From: Catenulispora rubra | Lineage (GTDB): Bacteria; Actinomycetota; Actinomycetes; Streptomycetales; Catenulisporaceae | Assembly: GCF_015356825.1 (NCBI RefSeq) | Contig: NZ_JAACYW010000001.1 | Location: forward strand, 186,001-250,000 | Reading direction: 5' to 3' | DNA length: 64,000 nucleotides | Part shown: one piece after another, positions 1 through 9,496 of the stretch | Layout of the letters: the number at the start of each line of letters is the position of its first letter | Numbering within the stretch: position 1 is the stretch's first letter | Notes under the pieces: model-generated | What the model was told of the DNA's origin: nothing | Database searches by the model: none | Seen by the model: the letters and a program-made list of their open reading frames with translations, nothing else | Translations under genes and position numbers: made by a program

Positions 1-994
1 CGCTCTCCTTGTTGAAGATCCGGTTCATCTCGTCCAGTGCCTGATAGGCGTTCCATTCGGTCGATGTGGCGACGTCGGCGGTCTGCACCTTTCCCTTCTT
101 GACGTCGTCGAGGTTCGCGGCGTTGCCGTCGGAGGAGACCAACTGGATCTTGTCGCCGTTGGTGCTGCGCTGGATGACGGGGATGACGGCGGTGGCCGCG
201 GCGTCGTAGGCGGCCCAGACCATGTCGGTGTCGGGGTGTGCGGCGAGTGCCGCCTGGAACTGGGTGGGCAGGGTCGTCGACAGGCCGGCGATCTGGAAGT
301 GGATGTCGTCCGTGACCTTACATCCGGGGCAGTACTTCTTCAGCGCCGCCAGAACGCCCTCGTGGTACTGCACGACGGAGGGGAATTCGGGATCGTTGAC
401 CAGCAGGATCTTGCCCTTGCCCTTGGTCGCTACTGTCATCTGGGCACCCATCACCATGCCGTAGTCGTAGGCGTCGGGTTCCACCGTGGTGTCGAACTGC
501 CCCTGCTTGAAGGGGCCTCCCTGTGCGTCGACGAGTGCCAGGCCGGCGGCACGGGCATCGTCGAGGGCGGGCTTGAGCTGATCGCCGTTGCCGGAGAAGA
601 AGAAGATCCCGTTGGCTTTGAGCCGGATCGCGGTTTGCACGGCCGCGCGTCCCTTGTCGGGATCACCGGCGGGGTCGATCATTTTGGTCTCCCAGCCGAC
701 CGCCTTGGCGGCTTCGGCGAAGGCGTCGACTCCGCGCTTGCAGTTCTCGGCTGCGTAGCTGCACGGGATCGTCACGATCAAACGTCCCGGCGCGACGGGC
801 GGAGACGAGGCGGGCAGGCTGGCGGACGTCACGTCGGCTCGGTACTTTCCGACGTAGTCCGTCGCCGCCTGTAGTCCGGCGGCGGAAAAGGATCCGGAGG
901 CACTGCTGTCCGTCTTGGAACAGCCGGCGAGCAATGCGGCGGACAGCGAGACGCCGAGCAGGACGGTGAGCGCGCGTGATCTGAGAGCGGTCAT
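1..994 (-). CDS. Ribose-type ABC transporter substrate-binding lipoprotein, C-terminus outside window
   Basis: Captures a sugar or similar small solute outside the membrane and hands it to the permease and ATPase encoded just upstream. The ATG at 994 opens a lipoprotein signal peptide with lipobox LLAGC. At least 331 residues follow, with the periplasmic-binding-protein type 1 pattern of RbsB-like proteins (a segment reading LIVTIPCSYAAENCKRG, later ILLVNDPEFPSVVQYHEG). The frame stays open to base 1, so the end is missing. It is the last visible gene of a leftward operon, 40 bp after the permease. The solute cannot be told from sequence; the NCS1 permease and RidA genes nearby make a nitrogenous compound or nucleoside as likely as a sugar. 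Confidence 0.88.
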   Translation of the reverse strand, partial: MTALRSRALTVLLGVSLSAALLAGCSKTDSSASGSFSAAGLQAATDYVGKYRADVTSASLPASSPPVAPGRLIVTIPCSYAAENCKRGVDAFAEAAKAVGWETKMIDPAGDPDKGRAAVQTAIRLKANGIFFFSGNGDQLKPALDDARAAGLALVDAQGGPFKQGQFDTTVEPDAYDYGMVMGAQMTVATKGKGKILLVNDPEFPSVVQYHEGVLAALKKYCPGCKVTDDIHFQIAGLSTTLPTQFQAALAAHPDTDMVWAAYDAAATAVIPVIQRSTNGDKIQLVSSDGNAANLDDVKKGKVQTADVATSTEWNAYQALDEMNRIFNKES

Positions 995-1034
995 GGTTGT
1001 TTCCTTGGATTGGGGCGATGGAAGCCGACTGGGG

Positions 1035-2081
1035 TCAGGACGAGGTGTGGGTGGCCCGGCTGCGAGCGAGGAGTACCGAGGCGGCGACCGCGACGATGAG
1101 GGCCGTTCCGTTGAAGATGTTGGTCACCCAGGTCTGGGCACCGAGAAGAGTCAGACCGTTGGAGCCGACCGCCAGCAGGAAAACGCCGACCACAGTGCCC
1201 CAGACGTTGAAGTAGCCTGCCTTGATCGTGGTGCCGCCGAGGAAGGCCGCGGCGTAGGCGGGGAGCAGGAAGTCCGGTCCGATACCCGGTGGCACGCTGC
1301 CCGATCTCGACGCCTGCAGGAGGCCCGCGATGGCGGCGAGCGCTCCTGCGGCGACGAACGCGGTGGTCAGATAGCGGCCGGTGCGCACTCCACTAAGTCG
1401 AGCCGCGTCCCGTCCCATGCCAGTGGCGCGCAGATAGCGGCCGAACGGTGTGCGCTCCATCGCGAACCAGAGCGCCACGGCCAGGGCGAGGAAGTAGCCG
1501 AGGACAGTCTGTACGCCGCCGAGCTTGGTAATGGTCAGATCGGCGAACGAGCCCGAATTCAGGGTCAGCAGGGAGCTGTTGGTGAGGATGAGGTTGCCGC
1601 CGGCGAGCAGTGTGCCGACGCCCAGTGTCGCGATGAACGCGTTGACTCCGACCTTGACCACCAGGAACGCGTTGAGGAAACCGGTTCCGCAGCCCACCAG
1701 CAAGGTGAGCAGGGCGACGAGCGGCCATGGCAGTCCCGCGTTGGAGGCCCAGGTGGAGAAGATCGCGCTGAACCCTAGGATCGCGCCGAGGGACAGGTCG
1801 AACTCGCCCGCCGCGAGCGGGAGGATCGCAGCCAGGGCGAGGATCCCGGGGATGGACTGGTCGGCGAGGACCGCCTTGGCGTTGTCCCAGGTGGGAAAGG
1901 TATCGGGAGCCGCCACGGAAAACGTCGCGACCAGTAGAGCGAGGAAGATCAGGGCGCCGTAGCCGGACACCGCACCGCTCGCGGCTGTACGCCAGGTGCG
2001 TGGCGGCGGGGACGGGGCCTGCTCCGGCAGATCTGGTTGCTGCGATGCAGTGGATGCCGCGGATGTGGCCGACGTTGTCAT
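1035..2081 (-). CDS. Ribose-type ABC transporter permease (BPD_transp_2 family)
   Basis: Membrane channel subunit of the importer, about 348 residues with eight or more hydrophobic segments. The conserved loop typical of RbsC/XylH permeases is visible (AGEFDLSLGAILGFSA). I chose the ATG at 2081 because it overlaps the ATPase stop codon as ATGA; an upstream in-frame start would run far into the ATPase gene and add Arg/Gly-rich, non-membrane sequence. It lies between the ATPase and binding-protein genes, so the three form one transporter. Confidence 0.92.
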   Translation of the reverse strand: MTTSATSAASTASQQPDLPEQAPSPPPRTWRTAASGAVSGYGALIFLALLVATFSVAAPDTFPTWDNAKAVLADQSIPGILALAAILPLAAGEFDLSLGAILGFSAIFSTWASNAGLPWPLVALLTLLVGCGTGFLNAFLVVKVGVNAFIATLGVGTLLAGGNLILTNSSLLTLNSGSFADLTITKLGGVQTVLGYFLALAVALWFAMERTPFGRYLRATGMGRDAARLSGVRTGRYLTTAFVAAGALAAIAGLLQASRSGSVPPGIGPDFLLPAYAAAFLGGTTIKAGYFNVWGTVVGVFLLAVGSNGLTLLGAQTWVTNIFNGTALIVAVAASVLLARSRATHTSS

Positions 2082-3688
2082 GTGGGCTCCTTCAGGTGGG
2101 CCGGTGCGTGAGCCCTGGTGGACAGGAGCGTGAGCCGCTCCTCGCTGATGTCGTCGCCTTCGACCAGGGCGACCTGCGCACCCCGGTCCAGAACCAACAC
2201 CCGGTCGCACAGGGCTGCGAGTTCTTGGAAGTCGCTGGAGGCGAGCAGCACAGCTGTGCCGCCGGATGCCAACGCTCTGATCGAGGTCGCGATCTCCTGT
2301 TTGGCCAGGGCGTCGACACCCTGGGTGGGTTCGTCGAGCAGCAGGACCCGGCCTCGGCGGCTCGCCGCGCGAGCCACCACGACCTTCTGCTGGTTGCCTC
2401 CGGACAATGTGGCGATCGGCCGCGCGGAGTCGGCCGGCTTGACCGAGTAGTCAGCGATCAACCGGGCTGCATCGGCGTGCTCCGCGTCCGCACGAAGCGT
2501 GCCTGCGCCGGTGACGAAACTGCGCAGCCGTCCCAGAGAAAGGTTCTCTCGTACGGTCATCGGCAGCACGCAGCCGTCGACGTGCCGGTTCTGCGGTACG
2601 CAGGAGACGCCGCGGGCCAAAGCGTCGGCGGGCGCCTCGGGGGCGTACGGCTTGCCGTCGACAGTCATCCGGCCCGCAGTGGGTTGCTCGGCGCCGGCAA
2701 GGATCCGGATGAGTTCGCTACGACCGCAACCGACCAGCCCTGCGACACCGAGGATCTCTCCGGCACGGACCTGTAGTCCGACGTCTCTCAGTCTCCGGCC
2801 CGACAGGCCGTCGGCGGTCAGCGCGGCATCACGGTCCGCTTGGACCTGGGGACGTTCGGCCCTCGCCTCCGGAGTGAAGGTACGACCGATGACGAGGGAG
2901 ACGATCGCGGCGGAGCTGAGTCCCTGCGACTCCTGGTCGGCGACGAGGCGCCCGTCGCGCAGGACGAGCAGCCGGTCGGCAATACGGCGTACCTCGTCGG
3001 TACGGTGGCTGACGTAGATGACCGTGCCACCGGCGGCCCGCAGGCGCTCCAGAGTCCTCAGGACGGTGCCGACCTCTTCTGCGGGCAGAGAGGCGGTCGG
3101 TTCGTCGAGGACGAGGATGTTCTTGCGGAAACTTGCCTCGGCCGACTGTGCGGAGTCGTCCTGGTCCTGGAAGGCCCGCGCCACGCCGACCATGGTCCGG
3201 GTCGTCGGATCCAGCGCCGAGACCAGACTCGCCGCGTCCCGGTCGATCCCGAAGAACGCCAGCGCCCGTGCGACGTGCCGGTTCTGCGCCCGGCGGTCGA
3301 TCGCCATGAACGGGCCCCGGGTACGGAATCTTTCCGCCAGGGCGAAGTTGTCCGCGATGGACAGCGCCCCGACGAGACCGACGTCCTGGTGCAGGAAGCG
3401 GAGGCCGTGGGCGTGCGCCTGGGCCGGCCGCATCGGCAGGGTCACCGGCTCGCCCGCCACGTGCAGGATGCCGCCGGGGTCGGGCTCGTACACACCTGCC
3501 AGGATCTTGATCAGCGTCGACTTGCCCGAGCCGTTCATGCCCAGCAGCGCGGTGATTTCCCCGCGGGGGACGTCGAAGGACACATCGGCGAGTGCCCGCT
3601 GACCGGCGAAGGATTTGCTGACGTGGCGCAGGCTAAGCGCCGGTAGCGGTCGGCGGGCCGGGTCCGTGGAAGAGTCGTCGACTGCCAT
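2078..3688 (-). CDS. Ribose-type ABC transporter double ATP-binding protein (RbsA-like)
   Basis: Drives uptake with two fused nucleotide-binding domains, about 536 residues. The first half has Walker A GMNGSGKST and Walker B ILVLDEPTASL. The second half begins after a linker (GLVGCGRSE as degenerate Walker A) and carries the signature LSGGNQQKVVVARA and VLLLDEPTQGVD. A degenerate second Walker A is normal for RbsA-type proteins. The start at 3688 gives a compact N-terminus (MAVDDSSTD) behind a GAGCGAGG-like ribosome site; a start 93 bp upstream is possible but adds Arg/Pro-rich residues. It overlaps the permease start by 4 bp. Confidence 0.92.
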   Translation of the reverse strand: MAVDDSSTDPARRPLPALSLRHVSKSFAGQRALADVSFDVPRGEITALLGMNGSGKSTLIKILAGVYEPDPGGILHVAGEPVTLPMRPAQAHAHGLRFLHQDVGLVGALSIADNFALAERFRTRGPFMAIDRRAQNRHVARALAFFGIDRDAASLVSALDPTTRTMVGVARAFQDQDDSAQSAEASFRKNILVLDEPTASLPAEEVGTVLRTLERLRAAGGTVIYVSHRTDEVRRIADRLLVLRDGRLVADQESQGLSSAAIVSLVIGRTFTPEARAERPQVQADRDAALTADGLSGRRLRDVGLQVRAGEILGVAGLVGCGRSELIRILAGAEQPTAGRMTVDGKPYAPEAPADALARGVSCVPQNRHVDGCVLPMTVRENLSLGRLRSFVTGAGTLRADAEHADAARLIADYSVKPADSARPIATLSGGNQQKVVVARAASRRGRVLLLDEPTQGVDALAKQEIATSIRALASGGTAVLLASSDFQELAALCDRVLVLDRGAQVALVEGDDISEERLTLLSTRAHAPAHLKEPT

Positions 3689-3777
3689 GGTTCTGTACCT
3701 CGCTCGGTGCAGGATGCTTCGGATTGGCCGGTGATTCGGGCGTGCAGGGCCGGCTCGGTGGGGCCTGGGCCCTGCTG

Positions 3778-5292
3778 TCACGCGGTGGCTTGCCCGGGAG
3801 CTGCCGGGACAAAGGTCCCGAGCACCGGGACGGCCGCCCTGTCGTGCAAAGCCAAAAGGCGCTCGGGGTCACGCACGATGGCGTCGCGCTCCGCCGAAAG
3901 GTCTGCGCCGCGCATGAGCAGCCAGTACAGCAGCGCGGAGACGGGAAGCCCGATCAGCGGCGAGATGTCAGCGCCGCCCAGCGCGCGGGCGGCCGGGCCG
4001 GTGAACAAGGAGGTGGAGAAGAACGGCACCATCACGGCGAGCCCGATCGCGTACGATCCGAGTCCCCGCACGCCCCACCGGCCATAGACACCGCCACCAG
4101 GGGCGAGTATCTCGCTGATGGCGTAGGAACTGTGCCGGATCAGATAGAAGTCGACCAGGTTGACCGCGGTCCACGGAACCAGCAGGTAGGCCAGCAAGGA
4201 AAGGAAGCTGGAGAAGCTGTTCAGGTAGTGGTCGGGGATCCCGACGGTGGCGAGATAGGTGAGGGCCGTCAGCGCTGCGATGACCAGGACGCGCGATCGT
4301 GCCGAAGGCCGGAGCGGGCGGAAGGCGTCCACCATGCTGAGAGCGTTGATGGCCGCGCTGTAAAAGGTCGTCGGCAGCACACCGATCACCGAGAACAGCG
4401 TGACGGCGAGGGTGATCCAGCCCAGGCCGCCGATGAATGCGTCCCCGTAATGCCGGATCGCCTCCACCGTATCCATGTGCGGCAGCGCAGTGGTTACGGT
4501 GGCGCCGAGCATCTCGAGCCATGTCGCGGAGCCCAGGGAGCCCAGGAAGACCATGGCGACCACCCGCCTCGTACCTGTCTCTTTCGGCAGGTAGCGTGTG
4601 TAGTCGGAGACCATGGGCGCGAGTGCGATCTGGTAGGCGGCCGAAGCGCCGAACTGGGCGAGGAACGCCGTCCACGCGAAGCCCCCGGCGCCGACCAGTC
4701 CGCCCAGGTCCACCTCGCTGAGCACTCCGACCGTCACGAGGGCGAAAGTGACAAGTACCAGGATCGACAGATAGCGCTGCACGCGGTGCACCAGGTCGTG
4801 TCCGATAATGGCGATGACCGCAGCCGTTGAACAGATGAGCACCTCGTAAGGACCGTTGTGGGGCGTGGTCATGCCGGACAGCGAGTTCGCGCCGAGGATG
4901 ACGAAGAACACGCCGAAGCCGCACTGGATCAGAACCACCACTGCCAACGGCACGACCAGACCTCGGCTGCCGAACTGCACCCGGGACTGGATCATCTGGG
5001 GCAGGCCCAGCTGAGGGCCCTGAGCTGCATGGAACGCCGTGAAGAACGTGCCGAACAACCCCCCGGCCGTGATCGCCACCAAGGACCAGACGATGCCCAG
5101 GCCAAGACCCGCACCGATGACACCGGTGAGGGCCGTGGTGACGTTTGCGTTGATCATGAACCAGAACGGTGCCTGCTGCCACACGGTGCCGTGGCGCTCA
5201 TTTCCCGGGATGTAGTCCGTGGAATGGGTCTCGACTCGGCGCGTTCCTGGGGTGTTTCCGTTGACTGTCTCGCTCTGCTGTTCGTCGTACAT
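3778..5292 (-). CDS. NCS1-family nucleobase/cytosine/purine permease
   Basis: Predicted secondary transporter for a nucleobase, hydantoin or related ring compound. It is about 504 residues with some twelve hydrophobic segments. The N-terminal block WQQAPFWFMINANVTTALTG is the usual NCS1 signature region, and SDYTRYLP later is also typical. The ATG at 5292 has AGGAG at good spacing. It lies 89 bp upstream of the ABC ATPase gene on the same strand, so two different uptake systems may share one transcript. The exact substrate is not readable. Confidence 0.88.
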   Translation of the reverse strand: MYDEQQSETVNGNTPGTRRVETHSTDYIPGNERHGTVWQQAPFWFMINANVTTALTGVIGAGLGLGIVWSLVAITAGGLFGTFFTAFHAAQGPQLGLPQMIQSRVQFGSRGLVVPLAVVVLIQCGFGVFFVILGANSLSGMTTPHNGPYEVLICSTAAVIAIIGHDLVHRVQRYLSILVLVTFALVTVGVLSEVDLGGLVGAGGFAWTAFLAQFGASAAYQIALAPMVSDYTRYLPKETGTRRVVAMVFLGSLGSATWLEMLGATVTTALPHMDTVEAIRHYGDAFIGGLGWITLAVTLFSVIGVLPTTFYSAAINALSMVDAFRPLRPSARSRVLVIAALTALTYLATVGIPDHYLNSFSSFLSLLAYLLVPWTAVNLVDFYLIRHSSYAISEILAPGGGVYGRWGVRGLGSYAIGLAVMVPFFSTSLFTGPAARALGGADISPLIGLPVSALLYWLLMRGADLSAERDAIVRDPERLLALHDRAAVPVLGTFVPAAPGQATA

Positions 5293-5461
5293 GGCGGGTC
5301 TCCTGAGTGGCGGATACAAGGATCGACCCCGGATTAATCAGGGGAGTTGGCGTGCGTATCAGAGTTCATGCGCCGCCCGAGCCGTGGGTGACTGTGGGGA
5401 TGCGCCCGTCTGATGCCGCGTTCGGCTCTGCTTCCCGTTGTGCAGAGCAGCACCAGGCATG

Positions 5462-5806
5462 TCACATAGGGCGATAAATGTCAGTGACGGTGCCGGGATA
5501 GGCGATGACGGTATCCCAGTCGATGAACAGTCCCGTGTCGTCGTCGACGGCGACGCCTTCGGGAGACGTCCAGGCCGCCTCGGCGGCTTCGTCGCTCTCG
5601 AAAACATAGACGGAAATGGCATCGTATTCGCACCGCTGACCGTGCCATTGATAGTCCGCTCGCAGCAGAGTCTGGCGGTACTCAAGGAGGCCCGGGAGCC
5701 TTCGCGCCAGTGGCGCGTGAACGCTGCGGTAGTGCTCAGCGAACTCCTCACGTGTCAGGCCGGCTTTGCGGCGGGTGGCGAAGACGACGGTGTGGGGCAC
5801 GGTCAT
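5462..5806 (-). CDS. EthD-domain small protein
   Basis: About 114 residues in the dimeric alpha-beta barrel EthD family, which is linked to breakdown of ethers and various rings but whose chemistry is poorly defined. Visible features are TRRKAGLTREEFAEHYRSVHAPLA near the N-terminus (the usual EthD opening with its His) and a C-terminal half with TSPEGVAVDDD. The ATG at 5806 has GGAG six bases upstream. An alternative ATG at 5827 would overlap the RidA stop as ATGA. Either way it is translationally linked to RidA. A gap of 170 bp follows before the permease gene. Confidence 0.8.
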   Translation of the reverse strand: MTVPHTVVFATRRKAGLTREEFAEHYRSVHAPLARRLPGLLEYRQTLLRADYQWHGQRCEYDAISVYVFESDEAAEAAWTSPEGVAVDDDTGLFIDWDTVIAYPGTVTDIYRPM

Positions 5807-5823
5807 GGCAAGCTCCGCTGCTG

Positions 5824-6225
5824 TCATTCCGGAAGTACCGCGGTGACACGGATCTCGACGCGCATCCTGGGGTCGCCCAGGGCCGGCACCCCGATGCACG
5901 TCCAGATGGGCGCCTGGCCCGGTAGGTAGTGGCGGAAGCGCTCCGCCATCGTTTGAACTGCCGTCTCGTCGAGCGGCAAGTGGTAGGAGTTCACATGGAC
6001 TACGTGCTGCCAGTCCGCGCCGGCGAGGGCCAGAGTCTGCTCGACGTTCTCGAACGCCCGAGCGATCTCGTCAGCAATGCCCTCAGGGAACTCGTCGTCG
6101 TCGTTCCAGCCGCCCTGCCCGGCGGTCTCCACCCGGTTTCCGACTCTCACGGCCTGCGAATAGTGGAAGAGCTCCAGTTTGCGCTCGCCATAGCCGGGCG
6201 TGACGAAGAACTCGGGCTTGCTCAC
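5824..6225 (-). CDS. RidA/YjgF-family enamine-imine deaminase-like protein
   Basis: About 133 residues of the RidA fold. Family members hydrolyse reactive enamines or imines or act in pyrimidine and other nitrogen catabolism (RutC-like). Visible motifs are GNRVETAGQGGWNDDD, QTLALAGADWQHVVHVNSY and the C-terminal DPRMRVEIRVTAV. The GTG at 6225 is chosen because AAGGAG lies six to seven bases upstream; a longer reading would enter the divergent promoter. It is the first gene of the leftward operon, facing the AraC-type gene. The usual substrate-carboxylate Arg is not obvious, so its reaction is open. Confidence 0.85.
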   Translation of the reverse strand: MSKPEFFVTPGYGERKLELFHYSQAVRVGNRVETAGQGGWNDDDEFPEGIADEIARAFENVEQTLALAGADWQHVVHVNSYHLPLDETAVQTMAERFRHYLPGQAPIWTCIGVPALGDPRMRVEIRVTAVLPE

Positions 6226-6437
6226 GATGTCGCTCCTTTTCGGTGTGGGCGGGAGCCGCCCACTGCTGGCTGCGAGTGCTGTGGCCAGAAAGGTAACCGC
6301 GGCCGTCAAGTGGGAACCGGCGTTGCGGGCACGGTTGCGTCGGCTTTTTGGGCACGCTGAGCGGCACCGCGCATGACGCAAAGTCCGCGGAACAATTCGT
6401 TCACACGGCCGAAACCGACGCTACGGATCCTTGCGGC

Positions 6438-7376
6438 ATGAGTACTCTCACCGCCGCGAGCGCCGAGGAATGGGCGCAGATCTGCAGTGATAGTTTCGCG
6501 CCTTGCGGTATCGACAGTGTCGCGTCCGACTTCCGCGGGACCGTGGACACCACCGTCTATTCGCCGACGACGGCCATGGCCCGGCTGGTGTCGAAACCGA
6601 TGGACGTTCTGCGCTCACGACAGCATGTGTCCGGGGCCCCGAGGTCCGATTACATGCTCGTGCTGCACCAGCGGGGCGGCGCCGGCCTGGTGGAGCAGGA
6701 CGGACGCTCCGCCGAGGTCCCTGCGGGGCAGGCTGTGCTGTGGGACGCCTCACGCCCGTATCGGTTCAGGTGGCCCACGCCGGTCGGCCAGACAGTCTTG
6801 AAGGTCTCGCACGAGGAGGTCGGGCACTGGTTCGGCGATGCCAGCAAGATGTGTCTACGACCGCTGCCTATGGCGGATCCCACGCTGCGCGTGCTCTCCG
6901 CATTCCTTCGGGAGCTCGCCGAGGTCGAGGACGAACTTCACGACCCGCTGCAGCGCGCCGAACTCGCGCATACGGCCGGCGAGCTGCTGGCGACAGCGCT
7001 CCGGTCAGCAAGCGGCGCCGCGGCCCCTCAGGCAGCGGGCCGAGAGGCCCTGCTGCTGATGATGCGTGCATTCATCAGTGAAAACCTTGCCGATCCCGCG
7101 CTCGGACCGGGCACGATCGCCGACCGGCATCACGTATCGGTACGTTACGTGACGTCGCTCTTCCGCGATCTCGGTACCTCGCCGGCCGCGTACATCCGCG
7201 AGCAGCGGGTGGAGCGGGCCCGGCAGTCGCTCGGTGACCCGCGCCGCCGCGAGTCCGGCGTCGCCGCGGTCGCGGCATCGTGCGGCTTCACCGACACCAC
7301 GACCTTCACTCGAGCCTTCCGCCGCGCGTACGGCGTCACGCCGACCGAGTTCCGTTCGGCCGGGCGGGCCGCCTGA
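6438..7376 (+). CDS. AraC-family transcriptional regulator
   Basis: Predicted activator of about 312 residues. The N-terminal part is an AraC-binding-like (cupin) domain (GTVDTTVYSPTTAMARL, then a conserved stretch ending in VPAGQAVLWDASRPYRF). The C-terminal 100 residues carry the double helix-turn-helix, ending in the signature CGFTDTTTFTRAFRRAYGVTPTEFR. The ATG at 6438 begins MSTLTAAS; an upstream in-frame ATG at 6348 would extend into the promoter region. It is divergent from the RidA-EthD-NCS1-ABC operon across about 210 bp, so it is the likely regulator of that operon. Confidence 0.9.
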   Translation: MSTLTAASAEEWAQICSDSFAPCGIDSVASDFRGTVDTTVYSPTTAMARLVSKPMDVLRSRQHVSGAPRSDYMLVLHQRGGAGLVEQDGRSAEVPAGQAVLWDASRPYRFRWPTPVGQTVLKVSHEEVGHWFGDASKMCLRPLPMADPTLRVLSAFLRELAEVEDELHDPLQRAELAHTAGELLATALRSASGAAAPQAAGREALLLMMRAFISENLADPALGPGTIADRHHVSVRYVTSLFRDLGTSPAAYIREQRVERARQSLGDPRRRESGVAAVAASCGFTDTTTFTRAFRRAYGVTPTEFRSAGRAA

Positions 7377-7747
7377 TCAAACCCGCGGCGGCACGGGCTT
7401 CCCCGACGTCCAGGCTCGCAAAGGAACTTCAGGTCTGGCGATGTTCCCGGCGACTAGGTGAGGGCTTATGCCCGACTTCCGAATAGCCTCATGCGATACG
7501 GCGAAGAAACGATTGGACCGCCCGGAAGCCACGACCGTCCCAACGCGTCGGCGAACATCAACGCCGGGAACAGCTGCTCCCGATGCTCGGGCGGCAATGC
7601 GAGCACACTCCCCCAGCTCGGGTCAGCCCCCGGGCACGTGACCACACATCGAACTCGACCAGCTCAGCGGTCCACTCCCCCGGACAAACAGCAGTCTGAC
7701 CCCTCCGACGAAACGACGACGTCAGAAGCCAAGGTCTTCATCAGCAT
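7377..7747. other. Intergenic stretch without a recognisable gene
   Basis: This stretch of 371 bases separates the AraC gene from the leftward SnoaL-like gene. A 97-codon open frame from 7458 has no ribosome site I trust and no recognisable protein pattern. I see no strong hairpin. It may hold the ends of both transcripts only. Confidence 0.5.
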
Positions 7748-8146
7748 CTAGGGCAGAAAAGTCGTAACTCTTCGCTGGAACCGCCACACGCCCTCGTGAA
7801 GGCGCAGGGTGTCGTCATAACGCCCGACGGCCTGCACCGCCCATCCAGACTTGCCGCGCAGGAAGAACGCCAGGTCACTGACCGCCGTCACCTCGCTCTC
7901 GGTCCATGAGGTGACGACGGTGTTGGACACGAGGTGCAGCTGCGGGCGCTTCGGCGCGAAGCCGGCGTAGGCGGCACGGAGCGCCTCGCGCCCTTCGAAC
8001 ACGCCGATGCCGGCTATGTCCGAGACACCGTCCGGCGTGAACAGTTCGACCAGGTCGTCGGTCCGTCCGGCGTCCAGCGCCTGCGCGTACGCGGCAACGG
8101 CCGCCCGCACGCCCACGGCGACCGACACTTCTATGGACTCAGTCAT
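7748..8146 (-). CDS. SnoaL-like (NTF2 fold) small protein
   Basis: About 132 residues with the cone-shaped NTF2/SnoaL pattern: an N-terminal helix pair (VAAYAQALDAGRTDDLVELFTPDG), a central GREALRAAYAGF and a C-terminal sheet ending GRYDDTLRLHEGVWRFQRR. Such proteins act as small isomerases, dehydratases or hydrolase partners, so no reaction can be given. The ATG at 8146 has GGAGG upstream. It is divergent from the cyclase-family gene across about 115 bp, and the two probably serve one pathway. Confidence 0.82.
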   Translation of the reverse strand: MTESIEVSVAVGVRAAVAAYAQALDAGRTDDLVELFTPDGVSDIAGIGVFEGREALRAAYAGFAPKRPQLHLVSNTVVTSWTESEVTAVSDLAFFLRGKSGWAVQAVGRYDDTLRLHEGVWRFQRRVTTFLP

Positions 8147-8262
8147 GGCCCCTCCGAGGTCATTTGATATTTCGACCAGTCAGTCTAATATTCGTTGCCA
8201 AGACATCACAATGGCTTGCCGGAGCCGGTCGGCGACGACCCGCGCCAAGAGGAGGCTCGACC

Positions 8263-9309
8263 GTGACCAAGCGTTGGCAGCAGCGTCCGCCGGGATCGAC
8301 GTGGGGCGACTGGGGTGAGGACGACGAGCTCGGGCGCATCAACCTCATGACCCCCGAGAAGGTTCTCCAGGGCGTCCGCGAAGTTCAGCACGGGATCGCC
8401 TTCAGCCTGAGCCTGCCGCTGGACTATCCCGGCGGGACAGCCCTGAATCAGCGTCGCTACCCGCCGATCCTCAGGCCCACGGAGGACCTGCAGTACAAGC
8501 AGGACACCTTCTACAACGTCATCGCCCGCGAGTCGATCGCGCCGAGCCTCATCGACGTCTGGTCCGACGACGTGGTGACCCTGTGGTTGCAGTACTCGAC
8601 CCAGTGGGATTCGCTGGCCCACCAAGGTGCCGAGTTCGACGCCGACGGCGACGGCGTCGACGAGCCGGTCTACTACAACGGCTTCCGGGCCGGCACCGAC
8701 ATCGTCGGCCCGCAGGAGGACGCCAAGGGAGACGGCAGCGGAAGCCTCAGCTTCGCGCGCCACCTCGGCCTGGAGCACATGGCGGCACACGGGGTCCAGG
8801 GCCGGGGCGTGCTGGTCGACCTGGCCCACCACCTGGGTTCGCAGTGGCAGCCGGTCAACCTCAAGACCCTCCTGGAGATAATGGCCGCGGACGACGTCGT
8901 CGTCGAGCCCGGCGACGTCCTCCTCCTGCACACCGGTTTCGCCACCCAGGTCCTCGCCTGGGGCCGCGACCCCGATCCCGTGGCCATCCACGCCACGGCC
9001 CCCTACCTCGACTCCCACGACCCAGCGCTGCTGGACTGGATCGCCGAGTCGCAGATCTCGGCGCTCGTGGCGGACAACTACGCGGTCGAGGGGCTGGTCC
9101 CGGACCGGAACCGGGAGCGACACACGCTGCTGCCGATCCACCACCTTTGCCTGTTCAAGCTCGGCGTCGCGCTCGGCGAGTTGTGGTACCTGCACGACCT
9201 CGCCACCTGGCTGCGGGAACACAGCCGCAGCCGGTTCCTGCTGACCGCTCCCCCGCTGCGCCTCCCCGGTGTCCAGGGCAGCCCACTCACACCGGTCGCA
9301 ACCGTCTGA
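8263..9309 (+). CDS. Cyclase-family (kynurenine formamidase-like) metal-dependent hydrolase
   Basis: About 348 residues of the cyclase family (PF04199), which includes kynurenine formamidase and isatin hydrolase. Visible elements are WGDWGEDDELGRINLMTPE at the start, QWDSLAHQG (first metal-ligand region), a YYNGFR loop and VEPGDVLLLHTGF. The GTG at 8263 follows GGAGG with good spacing; the longer reading from 8164 would cross the promoter and add poor sequence. Substrates in the family are amides, lactones or cyclic diones. A SnoaL-like partner is encoded divergently. No kynurenine-pathway neighbours are seen, so the substrate is open. Confidence 0.88.
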   Translation: MTKRWQQRPPGSTWGDWGEDDELGRINLMTPEKVLQGVREVQHGIAFSLSLPLDYPGGTALNQRRYPPILRPTEDLQYKQDTFYNVIARESIAPSLIDVWSDDVVTLWLQYSTQWDSLAHQGAEFDADGDGVDEPVYYNGFRAGTDIVGPQEDAKGDGSGSLSFARHLGLEHMAAHGVQGRGVLVDLAHHLGSQWQPVNLKTLLEIMAADDVVVEPGDVLLLHTGFATQVLAWGRDPDPVAIHATAPYLDSHDPALLDWIAESQISALVADNYAVEGLVPDRNRERHTLLPIHHLCLFKLGVALGELWYLHDLATWLREHSRSRFLLTAPPLRLPGVQGSPLTPVATV

Positions 9310-9496
9310 CGTGCTTGCGGCGTCTTCGCCTGGCTCTGGCCCGCGTTCCACTCCATGAAGCGACTACATGGGCTGATCAGCGAAGCCGCCGCAGTACCTC
9401 CCGCCACGGTGTGCCGCGCAACTCCAAATGTGCCGGCCGTAGCCCACGCGCGCCTGAGACCACCGGCGAGGCGTTCGATCACTAGAGAAATCGGGC

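Noticed and set aside
7458-7751. 97-codon rightward frame after the AraC gene
   Set aside because: No ribosome site or family pattern; composition (Pro, Ser, Thr) looks like chance coding.
8174-8185. GACCAGTCAGTC as a TetR operator upstream of the cyclase-family gene
   Set aside because: Only the outer GAC/GTC pair is symmetric and no second copy or adjacent TetR gene supports it.
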